This document shows positions 16,900-25,450 of a stretch of DNA of 64,000 nt, one piece after another. A program made the position numbers and the translations under genes. Location: contig NZ_AUEQ01000018.1 of assembly GCF_000426065.1 (NCBI RefSeq), positions 62,001 through 126,000 of the forward strand, written 5' to 3'. Each line of letters begins with the position of its first letter. Within the stretch, counting starts at the first letter, position 1. The notes under the pieces are model-generated. The model was given only the letters and a program-made list of their open reading frames with translations, was not told where the DNA came from and made no database searches. This DNA comes from Mycobacterium sp. URHD0025. Lineage in GTDB: Bacteria > Actinomycetota > Actinomycetes > Mycobacteriales > Mycobacteriaceae.

Positions 16900-18051
16900 C
16901 TAGCGCGCTCCTTCGAACTCGGGTGACAGGGCATGTCGGACCACCAGGTCCGCCGCGGCTCGGCGCAGCAGGGCACGGGTGAGCTCGGGGTCGTCGGCAC
17001 AGCGGGAATCGATCCGATCCAGTGCGCGTACCTCCGTGAACGATGAGCCGGCACGGGCCGTCAAACGATTCGTCCCGACCACCGCCACGCTTCGCACGCC
17101 CAGCTCCGCCGCCAGGGCAGCCACCGCGACCGGCCCCTTGCCCCGCAGACTCTGCTCATCGAGGCACCCTTCCCCGGTGAGGAGGAGCCTGGACCCGGCG
17201 ATCAGGTCGCGGGCGCCGAGCATTTCCAGGAAAAGGTCGGCGCCGGAGCGCAATTCGGCGCCGAGGACCATACCCGCCCAGGCCAGGCCACCGGCCGCAC
17301 CGGAACCGGGTGAACAGTGTAGACCGACGCGATCGACGACCGGTTCGACCATCGCCGCCACGTGGGCGAGCGCAGCGGACAGCATCCGGATGGCTTCGTC
17401 GTCTGCACCCTTCTGGCGGGCAAAGACCTCGGCCGAGCCGTCGATGCCGACCATCGGATTGTCCACGTCGCAGGCCATCGTCAGGCGCGCTGAGGCCAGC
17501 CGCGGATGCAGGCCGGCGGTGTCGACGGCAGCCAGTGACAGCAGCCGGATGCCCGCCGGTTCGATCGCGTCGCCACCGGCGTCGACAAGTCTCATGCCGA
17601 GCGCCGCGAGCATCCCGGCGCCGCCGTCCGTGGTTGCCGAGCCGCCGAGACCGACTGTGATGTCATCGAATCCGTCATCGAGCAATGCGGCGATGACCAT
17701 ACCGACACCGAAACTGGACGCGGTCAGCGCGCGGTGCGGACTCAGCCGCAATCCGGCCATGCCGCAGATGGTGGCAACCTCGACGATGGCGCGCTTCCCT
17801 GCGACCGCGACTGTCGTGGTGCCCGCCTGTCCCCACGCATCGACCACCGGCACCCGGCGCGCGTCCCATCCCGACCGCAGCGCTGCTTCGACGCTGCCGT
17901 CACCGCCATCCGCGATCGCGAGTGGCACACACCGTTCCCGTATTCCGAGATCAGCGCACCCGAGAGCCATCGACTCGACCACTTCGGCGGCGGTCAGGCT
18001 GCCCTTGAACTTGTCGGGCGCGAGCACGATCCGCGTGCATTCCGGGTTCAA
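16900..18051 (-). CDS. Glycerate kinase (GarK/GlxK family)
   Basis: Phosphorylates D-glycerate with ATP, usually to 2-phosphoglycerate, bringing glyoxylate- or glucarate-derived carbon into glycolysis. The 383-residue protein has APDKFKGSLTAAEV at the N-terminus, ADGGDGSVEA, GLGGSATTDGGAGML and LTGEGCLDEQSLRGK, all family landmarks. The start is a TTG at 18051 because GGAGG lies 5 nt upstream; the upstream open frame is unsupported. It is the first gene of the operon and is divergent from a GntR regulator across about 118 bp. Glycerate kinase is the last step of allantoin/glyoxylate use, in keeping with the NCS1 permease. Confidence 0.92.
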   Translation of the reverse strand: MNPECTRIVLAPDKFKGSLTAAEVVESMALGCADLGIRERCVPLAIADGGDGSVEAALRSGWDARRVPVVDAWGQAGTTTVAVAGKRAIVEVATICGMAGLRLSPHRALTASSFGVGMVIAALLDDGFDDITVGLGGSATTDGGAGMLAALGMRLVDAGGDAIEPAGIRLLSLAAVDTAGLHPRLASARLTMACDVDNPMVGIDGSAEVFARQKGADDEAIRMLSAALAHVAAMVEPVVDRVGLHCSPGSGAAGGLAWAGMVLGAELRSGADLFLEMLGARDLIAGSRLLLTGEGCLDEQSLRGKGPVAVAALAAELGVRSVAVVGTNRLTARAGSSFTEVRALDRIDSRCADDPELTRALLRRAAADLVVRHALSPEFEGAR

Positions 18052-18169
18052 CGTGTCCTCCGTCACTTGGATATTGTTCGTCAAGTTAGCACAACGGGCA
18101 GATTGGTTGTCGGTTGATCGGACGACCGCCGATACACTGATGCCCTCACGCTGGGAAGGACTGTCGGGA

Positions 18170-18823
18170 ATGACGTTCGAGCTCGATACGCGGTCCGTGG
18201 GAGAAGCACTGGTGGTGTCGCTGCGACAGCGGATACTCACCGAGGACATTCCTGCCGGACGTCCCGTGACGGAGGCGGCGGTGGCGAGCGACTACGGCGT
18301 CGCTCGTCAGACGGCGAAAGCGGCGATCGAGCACCTGGTAGCAGAAGGGCTGCTCAAACGCACCGCTCACCGCAGTGCTCGGGTGCCCGTTCTCGATATC
18401 GAGCAGGTGCGAGATCTGTACTTCGCCCGGCGATTCATCGAGAGCCAGGCTTACGGTCTACTCGCCCGCGAACGGACGTATTCGGATGCCGCACGGGAGG
18501 CCCACGAGGCATTTCGCTCTGCCATCGCGGGGAATGACCTCGTCACCGTGGTCGAGGCTGACATCTGTCTGCACACCGAGTTGGTGCACAGCCTCGGCAG
18601 CCCGCACCTGGATCGGGCTCATCGGCTGGTGGTAAACGAGATGCGCCTGTGCCTGGCCCAGGTGCAGAGCCATCATCTTCTCGACCCGGCGGTGATCCAT
18701 GAGGAGCACACCGGCATCTTGACGGCGATCACAGAGGGAGACCACGAACGCGCGGCACGGGTGGGAGACGAGCATCTCCAGCATGCCGAGCAACGGTTGC
18801 TCGATTACCTCAGGAACCGCTAG
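18170..18823 (+). CDS. GntR-family transcriptional regulator (FadR subgroup)
   Basis: A 217-residue regulator. The winged helix is at about 10-75 (SLRQRILTEDIPAGRPVTEAAVASDYGVARQTAKAAIEHL in sections) and an all-helical FCD ligand domain follows (about 85-210), with a metal-binding pattern of histidines (LHTELVHSL, HEEHTGIL). The ATG at 18170 has GGAAGGA about 10 nt upstream. It is transcribed away from the glycerate kinase operon and is the obvious controller of it; members of this subgroup bind organic acids such as glycolate, lactate or ureide breakdown products. Confidence 0.9.
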   Translation: MTFELDTRSVGEALVVSLRQRILTEDIPAGRPVTEAAVASDYGVARQTAKAAIEHLVAEGLLKRTAHRSARVPVLDIEQVRDLYFARRFIESQAYGLLARERTYSDAAREAHEAFRSAIAGNDLVTVVEADICLHTELVHSLGSPHLDRAHRLVVNEMRLCLAQVQSHHLLDPAVIHEEHTGILTAITEGDHERAARVGDEHLQHAEQRLLDYLRNR

Positions 18824-18869
18824 ACGTACGCGCCGTTTCCTGCACGAGGGTCGTGGTTCGCGTCGCGGG

Positions 18870-18895
18870 ACAGCCCTGAGGCGGAAAGCGGCGCA
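18870..18895. repeat. 26-bp repeat, right copy
   Basis: Near-identical (25 of 26) to 13986-14011, begins ACAGCCCTGAGGCGG, same orientation. Here its 3' end also pairs imperfectly with GCGCCGTTTCC near 18833-18843, so this copy can form a hairpin downstream of the GntR gene. It could act as a terminator as well as a repeat. Confidence 0.75.
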
Positions 18896-18919
18896 GCGAA
18901 GGACCAGTAGAGCGTCAGG

Positions 18920-19201
18920 TCAGCGGTACTCGCACAGGTAGGCCGTCTCGGTCTCGACGCGGACCTGGAACTTGTTGTCGGCGGGGACGGTGAATTGTGT
19001 TCCCGCCGCGAAGGTTTCCCATTCCTGACTACCGGGCAGCTTGACTGTCAGCGCACCGGAAACCACCCGCATGATCTCGAGCTGCGAGGTACCGAACTCG
19101 TACTCACCGACAGCCATGACGCCGACAGTCGCGGGCCCCTCCGGCGTCGCGAACGCGATCGATGCGACGTTGCCATCGAAGTACTCGTTGACCTTGAACA
19201 A
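18920..19201 (-). CDS. ppnP: Pyrimidine/purine nucleoside phosphorylase
   Basis: A 93-residue cupin-fold enzyme of the PpnP (YaiE, DUF1255) family, which splits many nucleosides with phosphate into base and ribose-1-phosphate. Visible features are the N-terminal FKVNEYFDGNVASIAF, the GEYEFGTSQLEIMRVVSG beta segment, and the GTQFTVPADNKFQV loop near the C-terminus; the length is typical. It stands alone, 61 bp downstream of the GTPase gene on the same strand. It could complement the neighbouring NCS1 permease if that carries a nucleobase, but it lies outside the repeat-bounded block. Confidence 0.92.
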   Translation of the reverse strand: MFKVNEYFDGNVASIAFATPEGPATVGVMAVGEYEFGTSQLEIMRVVSGALTVKLPGSQEWETFAAGTQFTVPADNKFQVRVETETAYLCEYR

Positions 19202-19262
19202 TGCGGCTCCTTGAACTGGGGTGAGCGGTCAGGATACCGGGGCGAAAGCCGGCCGCCGGCAG

Positions 19263-20201
19263 CTACACCACGTACTTGAGCACCCCGAGCATCGCGTTCT
19301 CGTCGGCCGGCTCGGCGGTGCACCGCTGGAGTGCGGCCTCTACCGCCGCGGGGTCCATCCCCGTGCCGATCAGCACCAGCTCGGTGCCGCCCGCGCGCCG
19401 CTTCTCGAAGCGCAACGAGCTGCCCACGAGCTGAAGCAGGAAACGCTGAGCGCCGAAGTCGACGAAACCTTTTGCCCGGTAAAGACCTTCGGGGCGGTCC
19501 CGCAGGAACTCCATGAACAGGCGCGGGTTCACCGCGGCATCGGTGCGGAACTCCACGCTCTGATACTCGGGATGGTCGTGGTCATGATGGTCGTACAGCA
19601 GCTCGTCGAAGGACAGTTGAGCTTGGGGCGCCCGCTCCGGCGGATCGATCAGCAGCTCCGGGTCGATACGGGCAAAGTCGGTGGGCAACACCGGAACCCG
19701 AGCATTGAACTCGCGGATCCGGGTGACCAGGCCGTCGACGTCGGTGCACGAGGACGCCTTGTTGAGCACCACCAGATCGGCGATCGGCAACCCGTGGCTC
19801 AGGTCGGGTTGCAGACCGTCGAGCATCAGGACGAGGCCGGCGTAGTGGAATCGAGGATCGTCGGCCACGACGAGCGTGCGGGCCAGCGCGGCCGGTTCGG
19901 CCACCCCACTGGCCTCAACCACGATCAGATCCAGCCTTGGTTTGACGGCGGCGAGCTTGCCCAACATCTCGCTGACTTCGTCGTCGTCGACCGCACAGCA
20001 GATGCATCCGTTGGACAATGAGGCCATCGCATCGACCTGCCCCGCCACCAGCATGGCGTCGATATTGACCGCACCGAAGTCGTTGACCAGGGCGCCGATA
20101 CGGACACCGCGACTGTTGCGCAGCAGGTGATTGAGCAGCGTGGTCTTGCCGGCGCCGAGATGCCCGGCGACCGCCAGCACGGGTACCGATCCGGTCGTCA
20201 C
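19263..20201 (-). CDS. COG0523 G3E-family GTPase (CobW-like)
   Basis: A 312-residue GTP-dependent metal-handling protein. It has the Walker A motif GHLGAGKTT, the metal-binding GCICC after SLSN, and a histidine-rich stretch DHHDHDHPE (about residue 205) that could bind zinc or a similar metal. The guanine-specificity motif, normally NKxD, reads NKAS here. The C-terminal CobW_C domain is present (RPEGLYRAKGFVDF). The start is GTG. Members deliver zinc or cobalt to target enzymes, or help under metal starvation. No metal target is evident in the immediate neighbourhood. Confidence 0.88.
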   Translation of the reverse strand: MTTGSVPVLAVAGHLGAGKTTLLNHLLRNSRGVRIGALVNDFGAVNIDAMLVAGQVDAMASLSNGCICCAVDDDEVSEMLGKLAAVKPRLDLIVVEASGVAEPAALARTLVVADDPRFHYAGLVLMLDGLQPDLSHGLPIADLVVLNKASSCTDVDGLVTRIREFNARVPVLPTDFARIDPELLIDPPERAPQAQLSFDELLYDHHDHDHPEYQSVEFRTDAAVNPRLFMEFLRDRPEGLYRAKGFVDFGAQRFLLQLVGSSLRFEKRRAGGTELVLIGTGMDPAAVEAALQRCTAEPADENAMLGVLKYVV

Positions 20202-20245
20202 CGGGCCATCGTAGGGTTATTGGGAACGGTTTTCATCTGAGCAGG

Positions 20246-22039
20246 TCAGGTCGGCCACCGGGTATCGGCGATGTCGAGCGCGTTGGGCAGCTTGGCCCGG
20301 TACCGAGCCTTGTCGGCGGCCTTGAACGGGCCCCACCACGGCGCCTGGAACAGCTCGACGATCTTCACCTTCGGCCCTTGGTAGCCCGACGCCATCAGCA
20401 CCCCGTTGGCGGCGTAGCGGCCGCCCTCGTTGGCGCCCTCCATCGTCGTGACGTTCTGGTCGGTCTTGATCCACTCGCCGGCCAGGAACAGATTGTCGAT
20501 CCCGGTCGTCGCCTCCGGCCTGCGTGCCCACGAACCCGGGTCCTGGATGAACAGCGGCTCGTCGTTGCGCACGTTGGGCGTGCCGGAGTCGATGATCGAC
20601 GGGTCGAGAAACCACGAGTGCACCATCGCGTCGGTGACCACGATGCTGGTGTCGTTGAGGTGGGCCTTGATCTGATGCCAGGCCTCGGCCGCGATCTGCG
20701 GTGGCGTGCACTGCCGGGCGCTGAGCCCGTTGAAATTACCCGGGGTGCTCCAGTCGGAGATGATCGCCGACAGACAGTCTTTGACGGTTCCGTCCCCATA
20801 GGACGTCAGCGGTCGCTTCCAGAACTGCGCCTCACTGATGGAGGTGAGCCCCCAACCGGAGTCGACATAGTTGACGTGGCCTTTGGTGACATCGACGCGT
20901 TCTCGCAGAAAGAACATCAGACCGTTCATCCACTCGGTGCGCAGCGCGGCCACCGTGGCCAGCTTGGGATCTGCGGCGATGACATCGGGGGTGAGCACCG
21001 CCGCCAACTTCTCACACGGCACCGCTGAGATGTACCAGTCGGCAACCACCGGCTGGGCCACCCCATTACCGTCCACGACTGTGGCAGAGGCGATGTGGCG
21101 CCCGTTGGGGGTGAGCCGGGCCAACGCCTGCCCGACGCGGAACGTCACTCCCAGCGACTGCAGGTGCGCCACCCAGGGATCCAGCCATTGCAGGCTGGTT
21201 GGGCCGTTGAGCACCCGGTCGAATCCCTTGTTGTCGATGTCGTTGCCCAACAGCAGGATCGACCAGATCGAGGCCTCCCCGACCAGGCCGATCGAATGTG
21301 CGCTGGCGTCCCTGGACTTGGAGGCGGCCAGGTTGCGGATGATGCCGTCGGCCAGGTATCGGTTGTACTCCTTGCTCTTGTGGTCCGCCCCGATGTATTT
21401 CTCCCAGGTCATGTTGTCCCACTGGCCGAGTTTGCGCTCGTCGCAACTGGTCACGTACACCGCGAGTTTCTGCGCGGCGTACACCGCCTCCAACGGAGGC
21501 AGCCGCAGCAACGTCTGGAACACCGCGGCCACCGATTCGATGAACGCCTTCGGTGTGATCGGATTGGGCAGCGTGGGAATCGGAAACGGCAGCGGGATGG
21601 TCAGATCCGCCCGCCCCAGCCCCGAGTGCAGATACGCCGTGGCCCGGGTCAGGTTCTGCCAGACTCCGAAGGTGTTGCCGGCGAACGGTATCCGCCGCAT
21701 GGTGTCGGTGACGTTGCGATAGAAGCCCGGGAAGAACCGGAAGCCGTGTTCGGCCGGCAACGGGCTCCCCGACGCGGACGGCGCCGGGATCGAGCGTGCC
21801 TTGCCGCCCAACGCCTTTCGTTCGAACACCGTGACGCGATACCCGCGCTCGGCCAGTTCGTGCGCGGCGGTCAGGCCGGCCACCCCGGCGCCGAATATCG
21901 CGACCGTCGACCCCGGAGCGGCGCGCGCTGGTCCCGGCCCGCTCAGCGCCGCAGTGGCCATCCCCGCGGTGGCCACCCCCGCCGTGCCCGCCAGAAACGA
22001 CCGACGTGAAATGTGACGTTCCCCGACCCCACCCGACAT
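20246..22039 (-). CDS. Tat-exported FAD-dependent oxidoreductase (amine oxidase/desaturase fold)
   Basis: A 597-residue flavoprotein. The N-terminus has a twin-arginine signal (SRRSFLAGTAGVATAG, then cleavage near ARAAPGS), so it is folded with FAD before export. The FAD motif VAIFGAGVAGLTAAHELAERG follows, then GGKARS, as in phytoene desaturases and hydroxysqualene dehydroxylase (HpnE)-like enzymes. Near the C-terminus, NLFLAGEWIKTDQN is the second FAD segment. Such enzymes oxidise polyisoprenoid, sterol or amine substrates. It is divergent from the mce operon across a 311-bp region with a palindrome, so a lipid substrate shared with the importer is an attractive guess. Confidence 0.87.
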   Translation of the reverse strand: MSGGVGERHISRRSFLAGTAGVATAGMATAALSGPGPARAAPGSTVAIFGAGVAGLTAAHELAERGYRVTVFERKALGGKARSIPAPSASGSPLPAEHGFRFFPGFYRNVTDTMRRIPFAGNTFGVWQNLTRATAYLHSGLGRADLTIPLPFPIPTLPNPITPKAFIESVAAVFQTLLRLPPLEAVYAAQKLAVYVTSCDERKLGQWDNMTWEKYIGADHKSKEYNRYLADGIIRNLAASKSRDASAHSIGLVGEASIWSILLLGNDIDNKGFDRVLNGPTSLQWLDPWVAHLQSLGVTFRVGQALARLTPNGRHIASATVVDGNGVAQPVVADWYISAVPCEKLAAVLTPDVIAADPKLATVAALRTEWMNGLMFFLRERVDVTKGHVNYVDSGWGLTSISEAQFWKRPLTSYGDGTVKDCLSAIISDWSTPGNFNGLSARQCTPPQIAAEAWHQIKAHLNDTSIVVTDAMVHSWFLDPSIIDSGTPNVRNDEPLFIQDPGSWARRPEATTGIDNLFLAGEWIKTDQNVTTMEGANEGGRYAANGVLMASGYQGPKVKIVELFQAPWWGPFKAADKARYRAKLPNALDIADTRWPT

Positions 22040-22350
22040 ACCGACACCACCTCAGCTCGGCAACCCCTGGGGCGATAAGTTAATCGCGATTCTTCGCCGT
22101 GCCGGGCTGACACGCCGAGCGGAATGGAGTTGACGGGTGTCGAGTAACCGGTCACAAACTGATGGCCGGAATGGCTCTGGACCTCAGAGAACATCTCCAT
22201 GGGACTCGAGAATGCTCATTCACTTAATTCTTGCGGACATGTCACGAAATGTGACATGCTCCACAGACGACCGGGGGGTCGAAAGTGCTCCGCACAACCG
22301 GTATCCGCCGGGCGGCCCCGCGCATGGAACGACCGCGCGGAAGGAACTCG
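22040..22350. other. 311-bp divergent region between the oxidoreductase and the mce operon
   Basis: No gene is supported here. It must hold the promoters for the exported oxidoreductase (leftward) and the yrbE/mce operon (rightward). The stretch around 22215-22260 is AT-rich and contains the striking palindrome at 22238-22258. GAAGGA precedes the yrbEA ATG at normal spacing. Confidence 0.65.
22238..22258. promoter_or_regulatory. Perfect 8-bp-arm palindrome upstream of the mce operon
   Basis: CATGTCAC (22238-22245) and GTGACATG (22251-22258) are exact reverse complements around a 5-nt spacer GAAAT. The size and symmetry fit a dimeric TetR- or GntR-family repressor. It is 92 bp before the yrbEA start, in a good position for control of the operon. 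Confidence 0.65.
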
Positions 22351-23163
22351 ATGACCTACGAGCTACCAGCATCCAAGGGCCCGGTACGGGACGTCCTGGT
22401 CCAGGGCGGCTACGTGCTCGGCTTTTCGGTGCAGGCGCTCGTCAGCGTTGTCACCGCGTTGGTCCGCCGGCGTCTGGTACTCGACGAGGTCGTCACGCAG
22501 ACCCTGTTCATCGGCCGGGTGTGTACCGGGCCCGCCCTGTTGCTGATGATGCCCATCGGCGTGTTCATCGCAGTGTCGGTCGGCGAATTGGCCGGACGCA
22601 TCGGCGCCGGTGGCTACTCGGGCGCGGTGGTGGCATTCATCATCGTCGGTCAGGCCGCGGCCCTGGTGTGCGCCTTGATGATGGCCGGTGTCGCCGGCTC
22701 GGCGATCTGCACCGACCTGGGATCGCGCACCATCCGCGAGGAGATCGATGCCATGGAGGTCATGGGCCTCGACGTGATCGAGCGGCTCGTCGCGCCACGT
22801 GTGGTCGCCGCCGTCATCGTGGCCCTGGCCCTGTGCTCCATCGTGACTTTCGGCGGCGTGATGGCCTGCTACCTGTACCACATCAGCGTGCAGCACCTGC
22901 CCGCCGGAACGTTCCTGGCCACCTTCAGTCAATACGGTCAGGTGTCGGATTTCGTTATGGCCCTGATCAAGTCAGCGGTGTTCGGCCTCACCGCGACCCT
23001 GGTCGCCACGTTCAAGGGCCTGCACGCCAAGGGCGGGGCGGGCGGCGTGGCCAACGCGGTGAACGAGGCCGTGGTGCTGGCCTTCGCCCTGGTCTTCGTC
23101 CTCAACACCACCATGTCGGCGCTGTACACCGTGGTGGTTCCGGCTGTGGGCAGCTACCGGTGA
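22351..23163 (+). CDS. yrbEA: Mce transporter permease YrbEA
   Basis: One of the two MlaE-like integral membrane permeases of a mycobacterial Mce lipid importer (270 residues, about five to six membrane segments). The conserved EEIDAMEVMG loop that couples to the MceG ATPase is present. The ATG at 22351 is preceded by GAAGGA at 5-nt spacing; an in-frame start at 22285 has no ribosome site. It is the first gene of an operon in which nearly every junction overlaps. No mceG ATPase gene is in the window, as is usual because it is encoded elsewhere in mycobacteria. Confidence 0.93.
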   Translation: MTYELPASKGPVRDVLVQGGYVLGFSVQALVSVVTALVRRRLVLDEVVTQTLFIGRVCTGPALLLMMPIGVFIAVSVGELAGRIGAGGYSGAVVAFIIVGQAAALVCALMMAGVAGSAICTDLGSRTIREEIDAMEVMGLDVIERLVAPRVVAAVIVALALCSIVTFGGVMACYLYHISVQHLPAGTFLATFSQYGQVSDFVMALIKSAVFGLTATLVATFKGLHAKGGAGGVANAVNEAVVLAFALVFVLNTTMSALYTVVVPAVGSYR

Positions 23164-24017
23164 CCGCCATCGCCGGCAGTGCTGCTCTGCACCGGATTTC
23201 GCGGCCGGCGGTCGCCGGGTACGACGCCCTCGCCGTCGCCGGCCAGCACGTCACCTTCTACGCGAAGGTCCTCGCGTCCCTGCCGTACGCCCTGGTGCGT
23301 TACCGCAAGCACACTCTCGGCCAGATCGGCGAGGTCACCTTCGGCACCAGCTCACTGCTGTCCGGCGGTGGAACCATCGGCATCGTGTTCGCCATGTCAC
23401 TGGCCGCGGCCATGATGCTGGGCGTCGAGACCCAGCGCGGCCTGGACCTGGTGGGGATGAACACGCTCTCGGGCATGCTCGCCGCGATCGCCAACACCCG
23501 CGAACTCGCACCCGTCGTCGTGGCAATCGCGTTGGCGGCCAAGGTCGGAACAGGCTTCACCGCCCAGATCGGTGCCATGCGGATCTCCGATGAGATCGAT
23601 GCCATCGACGCCATGGCACTGCGCTCCATTCCCTACCTGGTGGGCACCCGGGTGGTGGCCTCCGTCGTCTGCGTCATCCCGATCTACATGATCGGGCTGC
23701 TGGCGAGTTATCTGTCCACCCGCACCGTGGTGGTGATCTTCAACGGCGCCTCCCCCGGCACCTACGACTACTTCTTCCACCTGGCTCTGGGCCCGCGCGA
23801 TCTGCTCTACTCCGGGATCAAGGCGATCGTCTTCGCCATCGTGGTGGCGTTGGTGCACTGCACCTACGGCTACTTCGCCTCGGGCGGGCCTGCCGGGGTG
23901 GGACAGGCCGCCGGCCGCGCCCTGCGCACTGCGATCCTGGCCGTCGGCATCCTCGACGTGCTGCTGACCTTCGCGCTGTGGGGCCTGGTTCCCGAGATCC
24001 CCGGGATGGGAATGTGA
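23160..24017 (+). CDS. yrbEB: Mce transporter permease YrbEB
   Basis: The second MlaE-like permease, 285 residues. It contains GTGFTAQIGAMRISDEIDAIDAMA, the coupling loop of the YrbEB branch, and a C-terminal hydrophobic pair. The GTG start overlaps the yrbEA stop by four bases (GTGA), showing translational coupling; the longer open frame upstream overlaps yrbEA and is not used. Together with YrbEA it forms the membrane channel beneath the MceA-F hexamer. Confidence 0.93.
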   Translation: MTAIAGSAALHRISRPAVAGYDALAVAGQHVTFYAKVLASLPYALVRYRKHTLGQIGEVTFGTSSLLSGGGTIGIVFAMSLAAAMMLGVETQRGLDLVGMNTLSGMLAAIANTRELAPVVVAIALAAKVGTGFTAQIGAMRISDEIDAIDAMALRSIPYLVGTRVVASVVCVIPIYMIGLLASYLSTRTVVVIFNGASPGTYDYFFHLALGPRDLLYSGIKAIVFAIVVALVHCTYGYFASGGPAGVGQAAGRALRTAILAVGILDVLLTFALWGLVPEIPGMGM

Positions 24018-25450
24018 AGCGGCGCACCGAGCCCGGCCGGGCCCGTCTGGCACTGCGCGGCCTGGCCGCGGCAACCGTGGCCGTGGCGGTGGCGGTCGTC
24101 CTGGTGGCCCGGGCCTCGGGACATCTGGACCGCAGCGCCGACGTGTTCGTCGGAGTTCCGGTGTCCGCCGGGCTGATCACCGGCGGCTCCCCGGTCCGCT
24201 ACCACGGCGTCAACGTCGGACGCATCGCCGACATCGAATCGGGCACCCGCACGTCCCGGGTCCGGCTGGCCATCGAACCCGACAGCCTCGGCATCATCCC
24301 GTCTTCCGCTGTCGCGCGGATCGTGCCACGCACCTTCTTCGGCGACATCTACCTGCAGCTCGTCGACCCGCAAGGGCACCGCGCGGCGACGGGCCTGAGA
24401 CCCGGTGACACCGTGGAGATCGACGACAGCCCGGACGCGATGGCCCTCTACGACGTGTTCACCAAGATCGTCGACCTGTTCTCCCAGATCAAACCCGAGC
24501 GCATGCAGACCGCGCTCACGGCCATCGGCCAGTCGCTGCGCAACCGCGGCACCGAATTGGGCACCACGATCGACAACCTCAGCGCGAGCGCGGACGTGCT
24601 GACCCCGTCGCTGGTGCGATTCCTCGACACCACACCGCAATTCCGGGATGTGATGACCTCGCTGAACACCGCCACCCCGGACATCATCTCGACGCTGTCG
24701 GCGGCGACGTCGGTGTCCAACCGGATGGTCGACGACCAGAAGAAGTTCGCCTCGGCCATGGACGGTTTCGCCCGGTTCTCGTCGGTGCTCACCTCGTTCA
24801 TGTCCGATCACCGCGAACAGTTGATCACCGTCGTGGACTCGGCGGGCAAGATCATGGCCACCACCGCCGCCCAGCCTTTGGGATTGGTCGACACCCTGGC
24901 CGGCGCGCAGTCGTTCGGTGAGGCCGGCGCCAAGGTGTTCGCGACCGGCAAGTTCAGCATCACCGCGGTCGCGACGTTCGCCGGCCCGATGCCGTACTCG
25001 CTGCAGGACTGTCCGGTGTACGCCGACACAGAGGGCGCCCGCTGCGCGGAATCGGCACCGTCCGGTGAGGTGCCGACGCAGCCGGAAGACGTGCTGTCCC
25101 GGCCGGCCGCCGACCTCCCCATCACGCCGTTCACTCCGCCGGCACCGCATATGCCGACACACTCCTCGCTTCCTCCGGGGCCCGGCCTGCCGCAGTCGGC
25201 GCCGATGCCCACCGAACCCGGACCGGTTCCGGCGCCAGATGTTCCGGGTCCCGGCGCCGCACCGGCGTCAACCATCACCGAGGCCGCGCCCGCAGGGGCA
25301 GTCGTCGACGCCGAAGGCCAGGCCCACGCCCTCGCCGTGTTGCAGGACGAACTGGTGCCCCCGGCCGGTGGTCCGTCGGGACGTCCGAACATCGCCACCG
25401 TGCTGATGCTGGGCCCGCTGGTGCGCGGCACGGAAGTGCGGGTCTCATGA
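24014..25450 (+). CDS. mceA: Mce family protein MceA
   Basis: A substrate-binding subunit of the Mce complex, 478 residues. It has an N-terminal membrane anchor (about 13-34), the MCE domain (about 40-120, with LITGGSPVRYHGVNVGRI), a long helical region (about 130-320) that builds the lipid tunnel, and a proline-rich C-terminal tail (about 345-430, many PxP motifs). The GTG at 24014 overlaps the yrbEB stop. Two cysteines in the tail region (CPVYAD, RCAES) may pair. Confidence 0.92.
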   Translation: MKRRTEPGRARLALRGLAAATVAVAVAVVLVARASGHLDRSADVFVGVPVSAGLITGGSPVRYHGVNVGRIADIESGTRTSRVRLAIEPDSLGIIPSSAVARIVPRTFFGDIYLQLVDPQGHRAATGLRPGDTVEIDDSPDAMALYDVFTKIVDLFSQIKPERMQTALTAIGQSLRNRGTELGTTIDNLSASADVLTPSLVRFLDTTPQFRDVMTSLNTATPDIISTLSAATSVSNRMVDDQKKFASAMDGFARFSSVLTSFMSDHREQLITVVDSAGKIMATTAAQPLGLVDTLAGAQSFGEAGAKVFATGKFSITAVATFAGPMPYSLQDCPVYADTEGARCAESAPSGEVPTQPEDVLSRPAADLPITPFTPPAPHMPTHSSLPPGPGLPQSAPMPTEPGPVPAPDVPGPGAAPASTITEAAPAGAVVDAEGQAHALAVLQDELVPPAGGPSGRPNIATVLMLGPLVRGTEVRVS

